64,000 bases of DNA, taken from NCBI RefSeq assembly GCF_910589235.1, contig NC_060963.1:6163501-6227500 (forward strand), given 5' to 3'. The notes under the pieces are model-generated. The model saw only the letters and a program-made list of their open reading frames with translations. It made no database searches and was not told the DNA's origin. The position numbers and the translations under genes are program-made. Positions 36,011 to 46,599 of the stretch are shown one piece after another (position 1 is the stretch's first letter; every line of letters starts with the position of its first letter). This DNA is from Vespa crabro (Eukaryota > Arthropoda > Insecta > Hymenoptera > Vespidae).

Positions 36011-36184
36011 CATCACGAATTCTTTCTCTTCATTTTTCTTTTATTCTTTTTGTTTTTGCTTTTTTGTTTTTTTTTTATTTTTTTTTTTTTTCATCGGTAA
36101 GAGAAAAAATAAAAAGCTAAAAAATCTTGCAAGGATTTCATTTCCTCCGACATAAGAGGTGTTCGAGTGCGTTCACCTCTCGCT

Positions 36185-36239
36185 CTCTTTCTTTCTTTCT
36201 CTATCTATCTATCTATCTATCTATCTGTCTATCTCTCTC
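36185..36239. repeat. (CTTT)/(CTAT)n compound microsatellite
   Basis: CTTT units passing into CTAT and CTGT units. Confidence 0.85.
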
Positions 36240-36568
36240 ATACGATAAAATCAAAGCAAAATCCACATCGAAAAGCAATGACGCATTCAAGCAAGAAGCC
36301 CTTGCGAGATCGATATTTCGATATTTCCAACGGAACGAAACCGGCGAACTTTTTTTGCCGATACTATCTTTTCTATCCTTTACCTGAAACCATCAACCCT
36401 CTCACCTCCTCTCCATTCGTTTCACGTCTTTTCGACTACGCGTTCCTACTCCAGGCAATCGTCCTTTCGAACGACTGAACTTCTCATGACACGCATCTAT
36501 CCTCATCGAATGGGGAAGATCGTAAATCGTCATTCTACCGATGCCCGGTACGAGAGAAACGAGAGAAA

Positions 36569-36569
<1 letters not shown>

Positions 36570-36614
<45 letters not shown>

Positions 36615-36638
36615 GGGGAAAGAGAGAAAGAGAGAAAA
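36570..36638. repeat. (GA)n microsatellite, imperfect
   Basis: GA repeat with GGG interruptions. Confidence 0.85.
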
Positions 36639-37147
36639 CCATCGAACATGTTAAAACTATTTGATCCTGGTGCTGTTTTTCTTCGTTGGAATGAATATTT
36701 AGTCGATTTTTTTCAAACATACGCTTTTGTTTTCCCTTTCAGCACGTTTGTTCGAACGTTAACTCTTTGTTTTTCTTGTTTTTTTTTCTCTCTAATTTAT
36801 TTTATTTCATTTTATCTTCATTTTTTTTGTTTTTTTTTTTTATGTATATATCCCAATATAATTATTTCACATATAATATAATTTAGATATATTAATGATA
36901 AAAGGGAGTATCGATTTAACTCTGAATGAAATATCGAAAAAATTATAATCGATCTAATTATTTACGCGTTTTTATCCTATCTCTTATCGTACGAAATTTT
37001 ATCTATTATCTCGAAACGTACGAAACTATTTGTTTCGTAACGTTATCGATACTATATAATTGATATTTACTATTGTTATACTACTTAGAATGAATCTAGA
37101 TAATTAGTCAGACTTTTCATTCTCTCTTGACACACTCTTTGTATGCC

Positions 37148-37167
37148 TGTGTGTGTGTGTGTGTGTA
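37148..37167. repeat. (GT)n microsatellite
   Basis: About ten GT units, followed by TATATGTATG. Confidence 0.85.
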
Positions 37168-37973
37168 TATATGTATGTATATATACGTGGTATTAGACAC
37201 TTGGACGAAGCTTTATCGTCGTTGGTAACTTGGACTTTTGTGGCCATCGACCCGGTCATTCCCTCGACTCCTACGTTTCACTTCTTATCTTTCTTCTTCG
37301 TGCGTGCGACACGGAAGAAGATCCCGAACGATAAAGCTCGCTGTAACTGCCACTAACGATTACATCCGCCGATCGATGGTTACCACTTAAATGACAACGA
37401 CATCGATGCTAGACATCGATCGGTTAAACTCGTCTCTTATCGGATTTTTTAATTTATCTATAATGATACCTCATTATGTTTTTGATTTTGAAACATCGAT
37501 ATTTAATAATACTTTTTACGAGAAAATACTCTTTGTGTTATTTTCGATGATAAAAAAAAAAATGAACGAGTAGAATCGAGTTCTGCAAGAAATGAAAAGA
37601 GAGGATAATGATCGATGTGGAAGAATAATCCTTATCATTTCCGTAATGATTATTTATAATTTATGTCAGTATCTAATCTTAGCACCGATAAGGATAACGA
37701 TTAATCGTTTAAACATCCTGTTTCAATCTCGGTCTCTGTTTATTGTTAGAAAATCTGGATTCTCAGAGAAATGTTGTCTGTATGATATTATTATAATATA
37801 AGCCATTTTAAAGATCTTTTCGTAATATTTTTCTTCTAAGGAATTTCTTTATCAAATAATAATTATTACGACTATCTTTGATTATTTTTTTCCTTTTACG
37901 TTTCTTACATTAGATTTAATAACAATCGGAATGAATGATAATGTCCAATAATATCTTCGAAGCTTATTTATTA

Positions 37974-37974
<1 letters not shown>

Positions 37975-38031
<57 letters not shown>
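37975..38031. repeat. (ATT)n microsatellite
   Basis: About 19 ATT units. Confidence 0.9.
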
Positions 38032-38752
38032 GATTGATTATATCGATTAAACGATAATAATATAATTGAAGTAATAATTTAAATATAATTTATAAATTCA
38101 ATATATAAAATTAAATATAATTCAAATAATAATTTAAAGATAAATAAAATTTCTATTCTCTTTTACGACTCAAACTGATAAGAGTTCAAAATTATTCGAT
38201 GGTTGATTTAACTCTCCGAGCATTTTCGTTTCTCTTGTGAATTCAAATATTCGATTTCCATTCTCTTGTCATATATTCGCGTGTATCTTTCGAAATGCTC
38301 ATTGCCACAGAATAATCCTGCAGGAAGATATGCTCGACTCGCTATAGAGAATGCGAATGCGATTTGGTAATAGGTTACGAGTGGGAAGTGGGATAGTCGA
38401 TATCTTGGTTAAAATCGATATGCTGCTCACGCTGACTCGTTATAATCCGCTTTGCTGATAGAATGATGGAAAATCGGATATTAATAGGTGTAAAATAACA
38501 CTTTTTAGAATATCGAAAGAAGAAAATTTCATTTCGTCGTTTCATCATATTTCTCGGGATATCATTCTAATAAAGTCCTAGTTTTATCTGTAACTTCCGT
38601 TTTATAGATTATTATTTCTAACTAGATTTATTTCTAGACAAAATCCTATTTGCAAATTTGATGGAATGATATTAGATGATTTTTGAAATATAGATGAACA
38701 CGATTCGAGGACGATCGGTGATCTATTGTTAAAAAAAGCAGAAGGGAAATGT

Positions 38753-38755
<3 letters not shown>

Positions 38756-38818
<63 letters not shown>

Positions 38819-38870
38819 GAGAGAGGGAGAGAGAGAGAGAGAGAGGGAGAGAGAGAGAGAGAGAGAGACA
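38756..38870. repeat. (GA)n microsatellite with regular GGG interruptions
   Basis: About 115 bases of GA with GAGAGGG-type interruptions spaced about 20 bases apart, suggesting a short higher-order repeat. Confidence 0.9.
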
Positions 38871-39576
38871 TTCGAGGCGAAAAAAAACGATCGATAGAGG
38901 AAATAGGTAATTTTTCTTTCTCTCTTATCACTCTGTCGAAGTTACACTGGACGTGGGCAAACACATCGTTTGGATCAACCAAATGTGTACTTCAGTGGTG
39001 ACATTATTTTCTTCGCAACCCCTACGTTATCCTTACGTTACCTACCCCTACGGAAGCCAATAGGTGCACACGTAGCAACTTTTTTCCTAATACCCTTTTC
39101 AGTTCTCCTTTCTCTTTGATAAAAATTGCTTTCGTCGTTCTTATTTTTTTTCGTGAGGAAAACTAAAGAAAGTTCCTTATCTGTACGCTACTTCTTCTAC
39201 TTATTTTTTTTTGCTCTCTCTTTCTCTCTCTTTTTTTTTTTTGAAGTTAAAAGCTTTTTCTAACGAACACACGTGTGAAATTATCCCTTTGTCTTGTTTC
39301 ATTGAAAGAAATTATTTTCTTTAGACACGGAACGTCATACAAATTTAAATTTTGCTATTAACCCTGTAGGTAAAATCGTTACGATGGAAACGAAACATTT
39401 CGAAAGGAAAGATCGTTTCGCGGTAATGTTTCGCGTTGATTATGCTAATAAATGTCTAATGATGATCAACGATAATGTCTGCCATTTTAAAATAAGTACA
39501 TATGTAGAGGATAGGATAGAAATATTTTAAAATAAAGATACGAATATTTATATTTATATATATTTTTTTTATTTTG

Positions 39577-39579
<3 letters not shown>

Positions 39580-39614
<35 letters not shown>
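39580..39614. repeat. (AT)n microsatellite
   Basis: About 35 bases of alternating AT. Confidence 0.9.
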
Positions 39615-39618
<4 letters not shown>

Positions 39619-41102
39619 CGTAATGACGAATCATAGTTCACATGATTCAATTGTATTTCTATAATGAATCAATCAAAATTGAATAATATTAATATCAAAT
39701 TAAATTAAACAAGTAATAATACCATCTAATATAATCGTTAATGATTAATCGTTAATTAAATTATTCAACACTTTTGGCAAATATTAATATTGATGAAACG
39801 ATTAAATTTATACGACGATTGAAAGCGATAATATTATGACGATACGAAGTATTAAGTTTAAAGCGTCGTAGAGCTTTACACTTTGCACACCTGGTTATGG
39901 TACTCTCAAAACGATATCTGCTGAGCGTTTATGCGCTTCACATCGACTTTTCTCTCTTTTCTTTGTCTTCTCCTTTTCCTTCGTCCTCTTCTTCTTCTTC
40001 TTCTTCTTTTCCTTTTCATCCTAACACCTTTTTCATTGTTATACTCTTACTCGTAAATATTTGCACTCGACGTGTTTCGCATTTTCACCGAGGTCGTTTT
40101 ATATATCGCTTCAAGTAGATTCCAGTCGGGCGTAATTTATCCCCTCGACCCCCAATCCACCTCCCACCATCCCCAGCCAACATTTCCAACCCCATAACCC
40201 CTCCCCCTCACATCCCTTTCTCTGTTCGTCGCAAGCTCGACCGTTAAGAACACGAAATCCAGTTAATCCGTACAAGCGGATACACTACTCGAATTATCTC
40301 GCTCGGTTCGTGTCGCTTCTTCCTTTTACCTTTTCTTCCTTCACGGTCTCTTCTTCCGTATCCTTATATAAACCATTACTCAGAGAAGAAAATAAGACAG
40401 TAGATGCCTCTACTCCCTTTTGTTTTCTTTCTTTTTTCATTTTTGTTTTTTGTTTGTTTGTTTTTCTTTTGTCTTTTCAATTTTTTTTTTCTAATACCAC
40501 CCATCTATTTGGCGAAAGGTAAAAATTAACGAAGAATATTATATTGTTAATGGTACTGTTTGATCAATCTTGAAACATTGCACAAGTTTCTTTTTATTTA
40601 TTGAACATTCGTTCGTTTAAATAAGGATCAACGATATACGTAGTTATATTAAAAAAAAAAAAAAACTTAAAAGAATAATTCGAGAGAAAAATAAATCGAG
40701 CGAAAAAGATTTCGAATATTTACTTAAAACTCCTTTGTTGAAGTTTCGTTTTTCTTTTCCTTTTGCCTTTTTTTCTTTTCTTTTCTCTTCTTCTTCTTCT
40801 TTTAGGTCGAGATCAGAAGTTCTAAATGAACAATTCAATAGTGGTCTCTTCCGCAAGAGATCTGTATGTTTTCTTAATGGCTCGATCAGGGTTAGAAACT
40901 TCTTAGGAATGAACGAAAAGAGAAGAAAGGAGGGTGAATAGAGAGAGAGAGAGAGATAGAGAGAAGAAGTGAAGTATACTTAAAAAGTAAAGGACGAACT
41001 ACCATTAACTCGTACATCTTCTTTCCAGTTACGATCCTGCAAAATCTGATATGTTCGTGTGCGTACGTGTGAGATATGATTCCTTGTGTGTGTGTAAAGG
41101 GA

Positions 41103-41106
<4 letters not shown>

Positions 41107-41162
<56 letters not shown>
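41107..41162. repeat. (GA)n microsatellite
   Basis: Pure GA run of about 56 bases. Confidence 0.9.
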
Positions 41163-41167
<5 letters not shown>

Positions 41168-42174
41168 TAAAAAAGGAGAGATCTTAAATTTTCACTAAAT
41201 TATGTATGATCGTGCTATACCTCAAAGTACTTGACGACATAGCCTATCACGTACTCAAAGTACAAGCATTTTTATATATTAATTATAACAGTAATCGATA
41301 AGTTTTCAGCATAATTTTCAGTTGTATTGGCTTTCAGTATTAATAATGTCTTGGAAGGTATTATGATAGCGATTCGATTGAGAAATTAATTTTGAGATAT
41401 CAATGAACGAATAAATACTTCTGTTCGATCTATCGTTTTTCTCGATTCACACTGGTCCTTCTATCCCTTTACGTTTATTTCCACGCCATTAAAAGGAAAA
41501 AAAAAGAAAATAGAAAAAAAAGAGGATAGGGAAAACAAAAATCGACCGTCATCACACCGTTAGCACGAACCGGTCTTCTCAGGTTTCGTTTGATACGAAA
41601 GTACAGGATCTTCTTGAGGTACTCTTAAAGGCATCAATTTGCGAAGGACAAGTGTGTGACGGTGACAAATTGCTAGGATCGTACTGGAAATTGTTGTCCG
41701 TGAGCCGAGTTGGTTAGCCGATCGTTGATGAAAAACCTGTTCTCTCTGCAAAGGAAAATGAATTCTTATTCTTTTTTACTTGTCTGATTTTATTCGTATT
41801 CTTTTATCATCTTGGAATATGTTTTTAGAAAAAATCGACGAACTATCCGATTGCATTAAAATAATATTACATTTCGAATTGCTAAAATTGAATGTACTTT
41901 TCATTTTTTTTTGTCTTCGTTCATTTTTGTTTCCTCTTCATTTTTTCTTTTTCTTCTTCTTTTTTTATTTCTCTTTCTTTCTTTCTTTTCTTTTCTTTTT
42001 TATTTTCTTTTTTATTTTTTATTTTTTATGAGGATGGACGCCTTCATGGAATAAGTTTCGCGTGCGAGAGTTTTTAAACGGGCCGGAGGCTATGGCGATA
42101 AAAATTCACCCACTCGGGTGTACTTTTTCTATACTCTTAGGGTTTAAGTCGTAGGAAGAGGGAGAGAGAGAAAG

Positions 42175-42204
42175 AGAAAGAGAAAGAAAGAAAGAAAGAA
42201 AGAA

Positions 42205-42248
<44 letters not shown>

Positions 42249-42251
42249 GAA
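42175..42251. repeat. (GAAA)n microsatellite
   Basis: About 17 GAAA units with one shortened unit. Confidence 0.9.
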
Positions 42252-43138
42252 AGGAGTTGCGGAGAAAATGGTAGGAGAAATTCCTAAGGGATTTAGGGAA
42301 ACGCAAAAGTTTGCTCGGGCAATGCGCCGTTAAATTAAATTACAGCGAAATGGTTGCTACGAATTTTCCTACCGGCGATGTAGAGGAAACTCGGAAAAGC
42401 GTGCTGCTGTACCGTATCGTGCTATCCGTTCCGTGACTTTCAACGAATAATAAGCTTTTTACAAGAATCGTCAATAATTTATCGCGAATCGATTTTCTCC
42501 TACTTTCTTCACGATCTTTTGAAAACTTAAACATTTTATTCTGCCGCGTTCTCTTTCTATATCGTATAAATAGATTCTTTAATGATGTATGCACGCAGCA
42601 CATAAATTCTGACCTTAGAAATTTTCCATGAGCCAGGGATGGAAAATCAAAGATTCAAGAACTCTGGGTTAGCATTCTGTTTATACGATCGTAAATCGCG
42701 GTTTCACACTCGAAAGGGTAGATGCCTGGCAAAGGCATTAGCAAAGCAAAGTGTAGGATATCATTAGGACGGATTTAGAAATACGTAAATGGATATATAT
42801 ATATATATATATTTTCTTTCTGAAAAAAAAAGAAATTGAAAAATGATCATTTTTATTCTCCTCTCCTTAACCTGTCCTTCCTTAACGATTCGAACGATTT
42901 CAGGCGACTTAGAAATCCTTTCCATTTTGTTTTCTCCTCGAATGCTGGCAGTTCTTTTTAACATTAGCTACTACCACCTTAGCCAATGGGGATTACGAGA
43001 GTAAGAAGACAGTACCGTCGTATTTTACGAAGTCCTCCTTCCTTCTCAATGAGCCACCAACCCTCATTCTTTTGCACTCCATTTATACTTCCCAGCAACC
43101 ACTTGCTTGTATTACGAAAGCTCGGTGCTATTACTTAC

Positions 43139-43168
43139 CAGTACATTAACATAGTACATCGTTAGCAT
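43139..43168 (-). other. Possible minus-strand first coding exon, divergent
   Basis: On the minus strand an ATG at 43168 gives ten codons (MLTMYYVNVL) ending in phase 0 at CTG|GTAAGTAAT, a full donor. It faces away from the plus-strand exon at 43284-43341. The 115 bases between could act as a bidirectional promoter. Nothing downstream was found to join it. Confidence 0.13.
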
Positions 43169-43283
43169 TCTCTCGGATCTCGCGTTTGCAGTTCGGTGAG
43201 TACGAGAAAATCGTAGTTTATATCTTTGCTCCTCGTATTTTGCTTCGTCGCATCGAGAGAAAAGGCACTTTCTCGGAAGAGAA

Positions 43284-43341
43284 ATGGAAGAAGAAACGGG
43301 ATTGAAAGGAGATTGGCTCGCAATGTTGGATTATCCAAGAG
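43284..43341 (+). CDS. Candidate 5' coding exon of two-exon model
   Basis: ATG in good context (GAAATGG) begins MEEETGLKGDWLAMLDYPR and ends in phase 1 at GAG|GTGATT. The region upstream is GC-richer, with a further strong donor (TTCG|GTGAGT at 43195/43196) that may belong to an alternative leader. The next in-phase plus-strand exon candidate is 45366-45457: the leftover G plus GA makes a glycine codon and the frame continues open for 29 codons. Without an intron the frame would stop two codons after the donor. The product would be about 49 aa, acidic at the N terminus and unrecognised. Confidence 0.22.
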
Positions 43342-43452
43342 GTGATTGAAACAACAGGGTAGCTCCGCTTATTTTCATCCCTTTCTATGATATTATCTGT
43401 TTTCTTTTCCTTTTTCGTTTTTTTTTCTTTTTTCTCTAGTTTTTCTTTTCTT

Positions 43453-43457
<5 letters not shown>

Positions 43458-43483
<26 letters not shown>

Positions 43484-43484
43484 T
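43458..43484. repeat. Poly-T tract, 27 bases
   Basis: Uninterrupted T run. Confidence 0.9.
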
Positions 43485-43544
43485 GTAAACCCAAGAAACC
43501 TTTATGAGCTATCCTATTACGTTCTAGACACTTTTCATATATAC

Positions 43545-43548
<4 letters not shown>

Positions 43549-43578
<30 letters not shown>
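43549..43578. repeat. Poly-T tract, 30 bases
   Basis: Uninterrupted T run. Confidence 0.9.
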
Positions 43579-43581
<3 letters not shown>

Positions 43582-43765
43582 GTTTTAAAGAACGTCAGTT
43601 CCAGTAAGATTGAGAAATCCTAACTGTAGGATGATCGATAAGGAAAATGAAGCTATTTCTGTTTCCCTCCTTTTGTATTCGTTCCATTCATTTCCGTGGT
43701 ATTCTTCGAACGAATGATTTATAAATTAAAGGGAAAAAATACAAAGTAAAAGAAAGAATGAATAG

Positions 43766-43769
<4 letters not shown>

Positions 43770-43815
<46 letters not shown>
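43770..43815. repeat. (GA)n microsatellite
   Basis: About 23 GA units. Confidence 0.9.
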
Positions 43816-43827
<12 letters not shown>

Positions 43828-44164
43828 AAGAAAATATCATGAATCTGTCATTTTAGTTCTCCAGCGCTATCTAATCTTTGCTTTTATCGATTATTTGCTC
43901 TTATTGTTATTCCTTTAAAGAGAAATGTAGGATCTCACATCACGGATACATAGAAAGAGGTCAGAGAGGAAGTAAGAGAGTGAACTCTCGTATTCTTAGG
44001 TTATTAATCTTAGCTCGTTTACTGTTGTCCCAACAAAACGTTTACTGCAGTTGCAAAAAGCATCACGTTTCCTTCTCAACACGAGAAGATAAACAAGAAT
44101 TTTTCGCTTGACCGCCCTTCAAGAGTAAATAAAGTAGTTCCTGGAAAAAGTCGTCTTTTGTATC

Positions 44165-44223
44165 TATGTATGTATGTATGTATGTATGTATGTATGTATG
44201 TATGTATGTATGTATGTATGTAT
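44165..44223. repeat. (GTAT)n microsatellite
   Basis: About 14 tetranucleotide units, likely polymorphic. Confidence 0.9.
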
Positions 44224-45365
44224 ATATGTATATATATACGTTTGATCTACACTTGAAAAGAATAAACATCTTCGATATGGATTTACTTACTAGCAATACT
44301 TGGTATCCTTCTAACGTTATTTCATTCGTATATTATTATACCTTATCTAAAATATCTAGTTACTAGTACTATATGTTACATGTATATATTAAAGCATATC
44401 AATGACTTTATCGTTTCCGTCAAACCGTTTACTTTTAATAAAAAATTCATTTACCGAGAATTTTCTTCGTAATTTGGAGTACTATCACAAGAGATATCGC
44501 AAGAGTAAGCCACGTTTATCATCGTTGCGTGCAAGGAAATCTGAAGAGAGATCTGAGGGATAATTTGACGGCTCGTTTCAATGTTATTTGCATTCATGTC
44601 CATTAGAAAAAGGTTTCTTCAAATTAAACCATGAAACTGAATTCAATTTAAATATTTCTTTTTGTTTTTCTTTTCCTATAGGTACCTTATAGGTACATAT
44701 CGTAGGTATTCATTGGATTCATAAATAATATTATTTATGATTTTTATTAATCTTTAAAATATTGATTTCTATCAATTAAAAAAAAGAAAAAAAAAAAATC
44801 TGTTTCTTGGTAAAAATGCCCTCTACAAAATAACTAGAATACATATTATATTTGTCCCACAAAATCTCTAACAATTTTTATTTGAAACGCATTTATTTAT
44901 AAAACCAATAGGATTAAAATTATTTGATATCATTTAAAAATCAGACAATCTGTATATACAAATTTATATTCAATAATATTAAGAAAATTGATAAGATACG
45001 ATTTAAAACAGTTTCATACGATCGCACCGATCGAATTGATCGATCACGTAAAACACGTTTTTAACAACATAAAATCCGTTCACCACAGAACATATCAATC
45101 GCTAAACAATTCTTTTATATTTTATTTGTTACTTAATTTATAACATACATACGTCGTTATAATTAATCTCATTATGATATTGCAACGACTTAGTACGTGT
45201 TTTTTTTCATTGATCGAAATAATTAACGTCATTTTTAAAACATGCATACATACTTACGTACATACATAAATACATTCATTTATATATCTTTTCTTACGCA
45301 TTATTATCATTAAAATGTTCTGTATCGTTGATTGAGAGGATTAACCTCCATTGATTTGATTTCAG

Positions 45366-45457
45366 GACCATCCGGAGAGAAGCGATCCGTACTCTTCTCC
45401 GATAATTTGCTGTTCGCATTGCCAATATCATTGAGCCGGAGTGCTCTGGAATGTTAA
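45366..45457 (+). CDS. Candidate second exon of two-exon model
   Basis: A GATTTCAG acceptor with a branch-point-like ATTAAC upstream opens a GC-rich segment. In the phase left by 43284-43341 it reads PSGEKRSVLFSDNLLFALPI and on to a TAA at 45455-45457. A donor GAG|GTAAAG follows at 45461/45462, so the exon may continue into another exon with the stop close to the junction. The minus strand is also open here (45294-45497, 67 codons), which weakens the strand call. No family is recognised. Confidence 0.22.
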
Positions 45458-45797
45458 CGAGGTAAAGCGCGTTCCTGTCTCTTCCTATCTCTTGCATGTA
45501 TGTAGAGAAACAGAAAGAGAGAGAGAGGAGAGAGAGAGAGGGGGGAGGAGAGAGAGAGAGATAATTATGCGTAGGATTCCGAATGAGTCTCGAGGTTTTG
45601 GTAACGAAACTTTAACGAGGGTATTAATGTTCACGAAAGAAAAAGGTTTTAATAAGTCCGCGACGTAATGAAAACCATTCATATAAAAGTTTTCCGCGGT
45701 TGATGACGCTTTAATTGAACGGCGCTTTCCGTTAGGCAGATCTTCATTTGGGTTTATCTCTCCTTCTTGTTTGTATATTCTCTCTCTTTACCTTATT

Positions 45798-45857
45798 CTC
45801 TCTCTCTGTCTGTCTGTCTGCCTGTCTTTCTGTCTGTCTATCTGTCTGTTTCTCTCG
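45798..45857. repeat. (CT)n/(CTGT)n compound microsatellite
   Basis: CT units passing into CTGT and CTAT units. Confidence 0.85.
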
Positions 45858-46353
45858 CTGTATAAGTATCCTTCTCTTTCTTCCTCTTGCTAAAGCGTAA
45901 CATCTTAACAAGACGTTAGAGATTATTCTTGAGTCCGCCATTTTGAAGCTGCAAGAATAATATCGAATTATGGAGTCTCTTCTCGAAATTTCTCATCAAG
46001 GAAAGTAAAGTCCACGATATTTTTTTAAATAAAATCCAACGGGTCTTGTAAGTTCATACGACTTTGTTATATTTGAATTAATTTTATTTATCGATGTTAA
46101 CGTTACAATCAAATCTTTCGAGATTAATAATAATAAATCATATTTTATAGATCGTATATATGTATATGCAAATATGATTGTAAATCATCGTAACAATAGT
46201 AATTGAATTTTGATAGATTTCAATGATCCTCTACGAGAAGAGATACTTTTAAATTTAATGATATATTCATTCATAAGTTAATTCAAAGGAAATAAATTAT
46301 TGAAATGATTATCAAAAGATTGTTCAAGAGAGTAAAGAATTTATTTTTTCTGT

Positions 46354-46579
46354 TTATTTTATGAACTCTGTTGAATAGATTAGGTCATACGAAGAAATAT
46401 GATAACGATCAATAGATTGAAAATTCTCATGGCTGTTTTCGCAAACAGACACTTCACTCTCATTTCTCCGTTCATTTTTATACGTCCTCTTCGTCTCGTA
46501 ACCATCTGCGTTCGTCACGACAGCTGGCAGATTCATTAATTTTTCATCGACTTTTCTATCATATACATTCTCCACATAC
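46354..46579 (-). CDS. Candidate terminal coding exon, 75 codons
   Basis: On the minus strand a TTATCACAG acceptor (AG at 46581-46580) begins a segment that completes a split codon and then stays open for 74 codons to a TAA. The sequence is hydrophilic and compositionally normal (MNLPAVVTNADGYETKRTYK in the middle, SSYDLIYSTEFIK at the end), unlike the T-tract ORFs. AATAAA overlaps the stop region, suggesting a nearby polyadenylation signal. No upstream exon was fixed and no domain is recognised. Confidence 0.23.
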
Positions 46580-46599
46580 CTGTGATAATTTGAAAATAG

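Larger units (their letters stand above)
36490..43130. other. Long repeat-rich stretch, no gene seen
   Basis: GA, ATT, AT and GAAA microsatellites separated by AT-rich DNA. A short exon-like piece (38311-38366, frame NNPAGRYARLAIENANAIW) has an acceptor and a weak donor. A C-rich block lies at 40140-40220. No supported gene. Confidence 0.45.
43342..45365 (+). other. Putative intron of the two-exon model
   Basis: Begins GTGATT and ends in TTTGATTTCAG, with a branch-point-like ATTAAC about 25 bases before the AG. It contains long T-tracts, a GA repeat, a GTAT tetranucleotide repeat and otherwise AT-rich DNA without supported ORFs. Confidence 0.2.
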
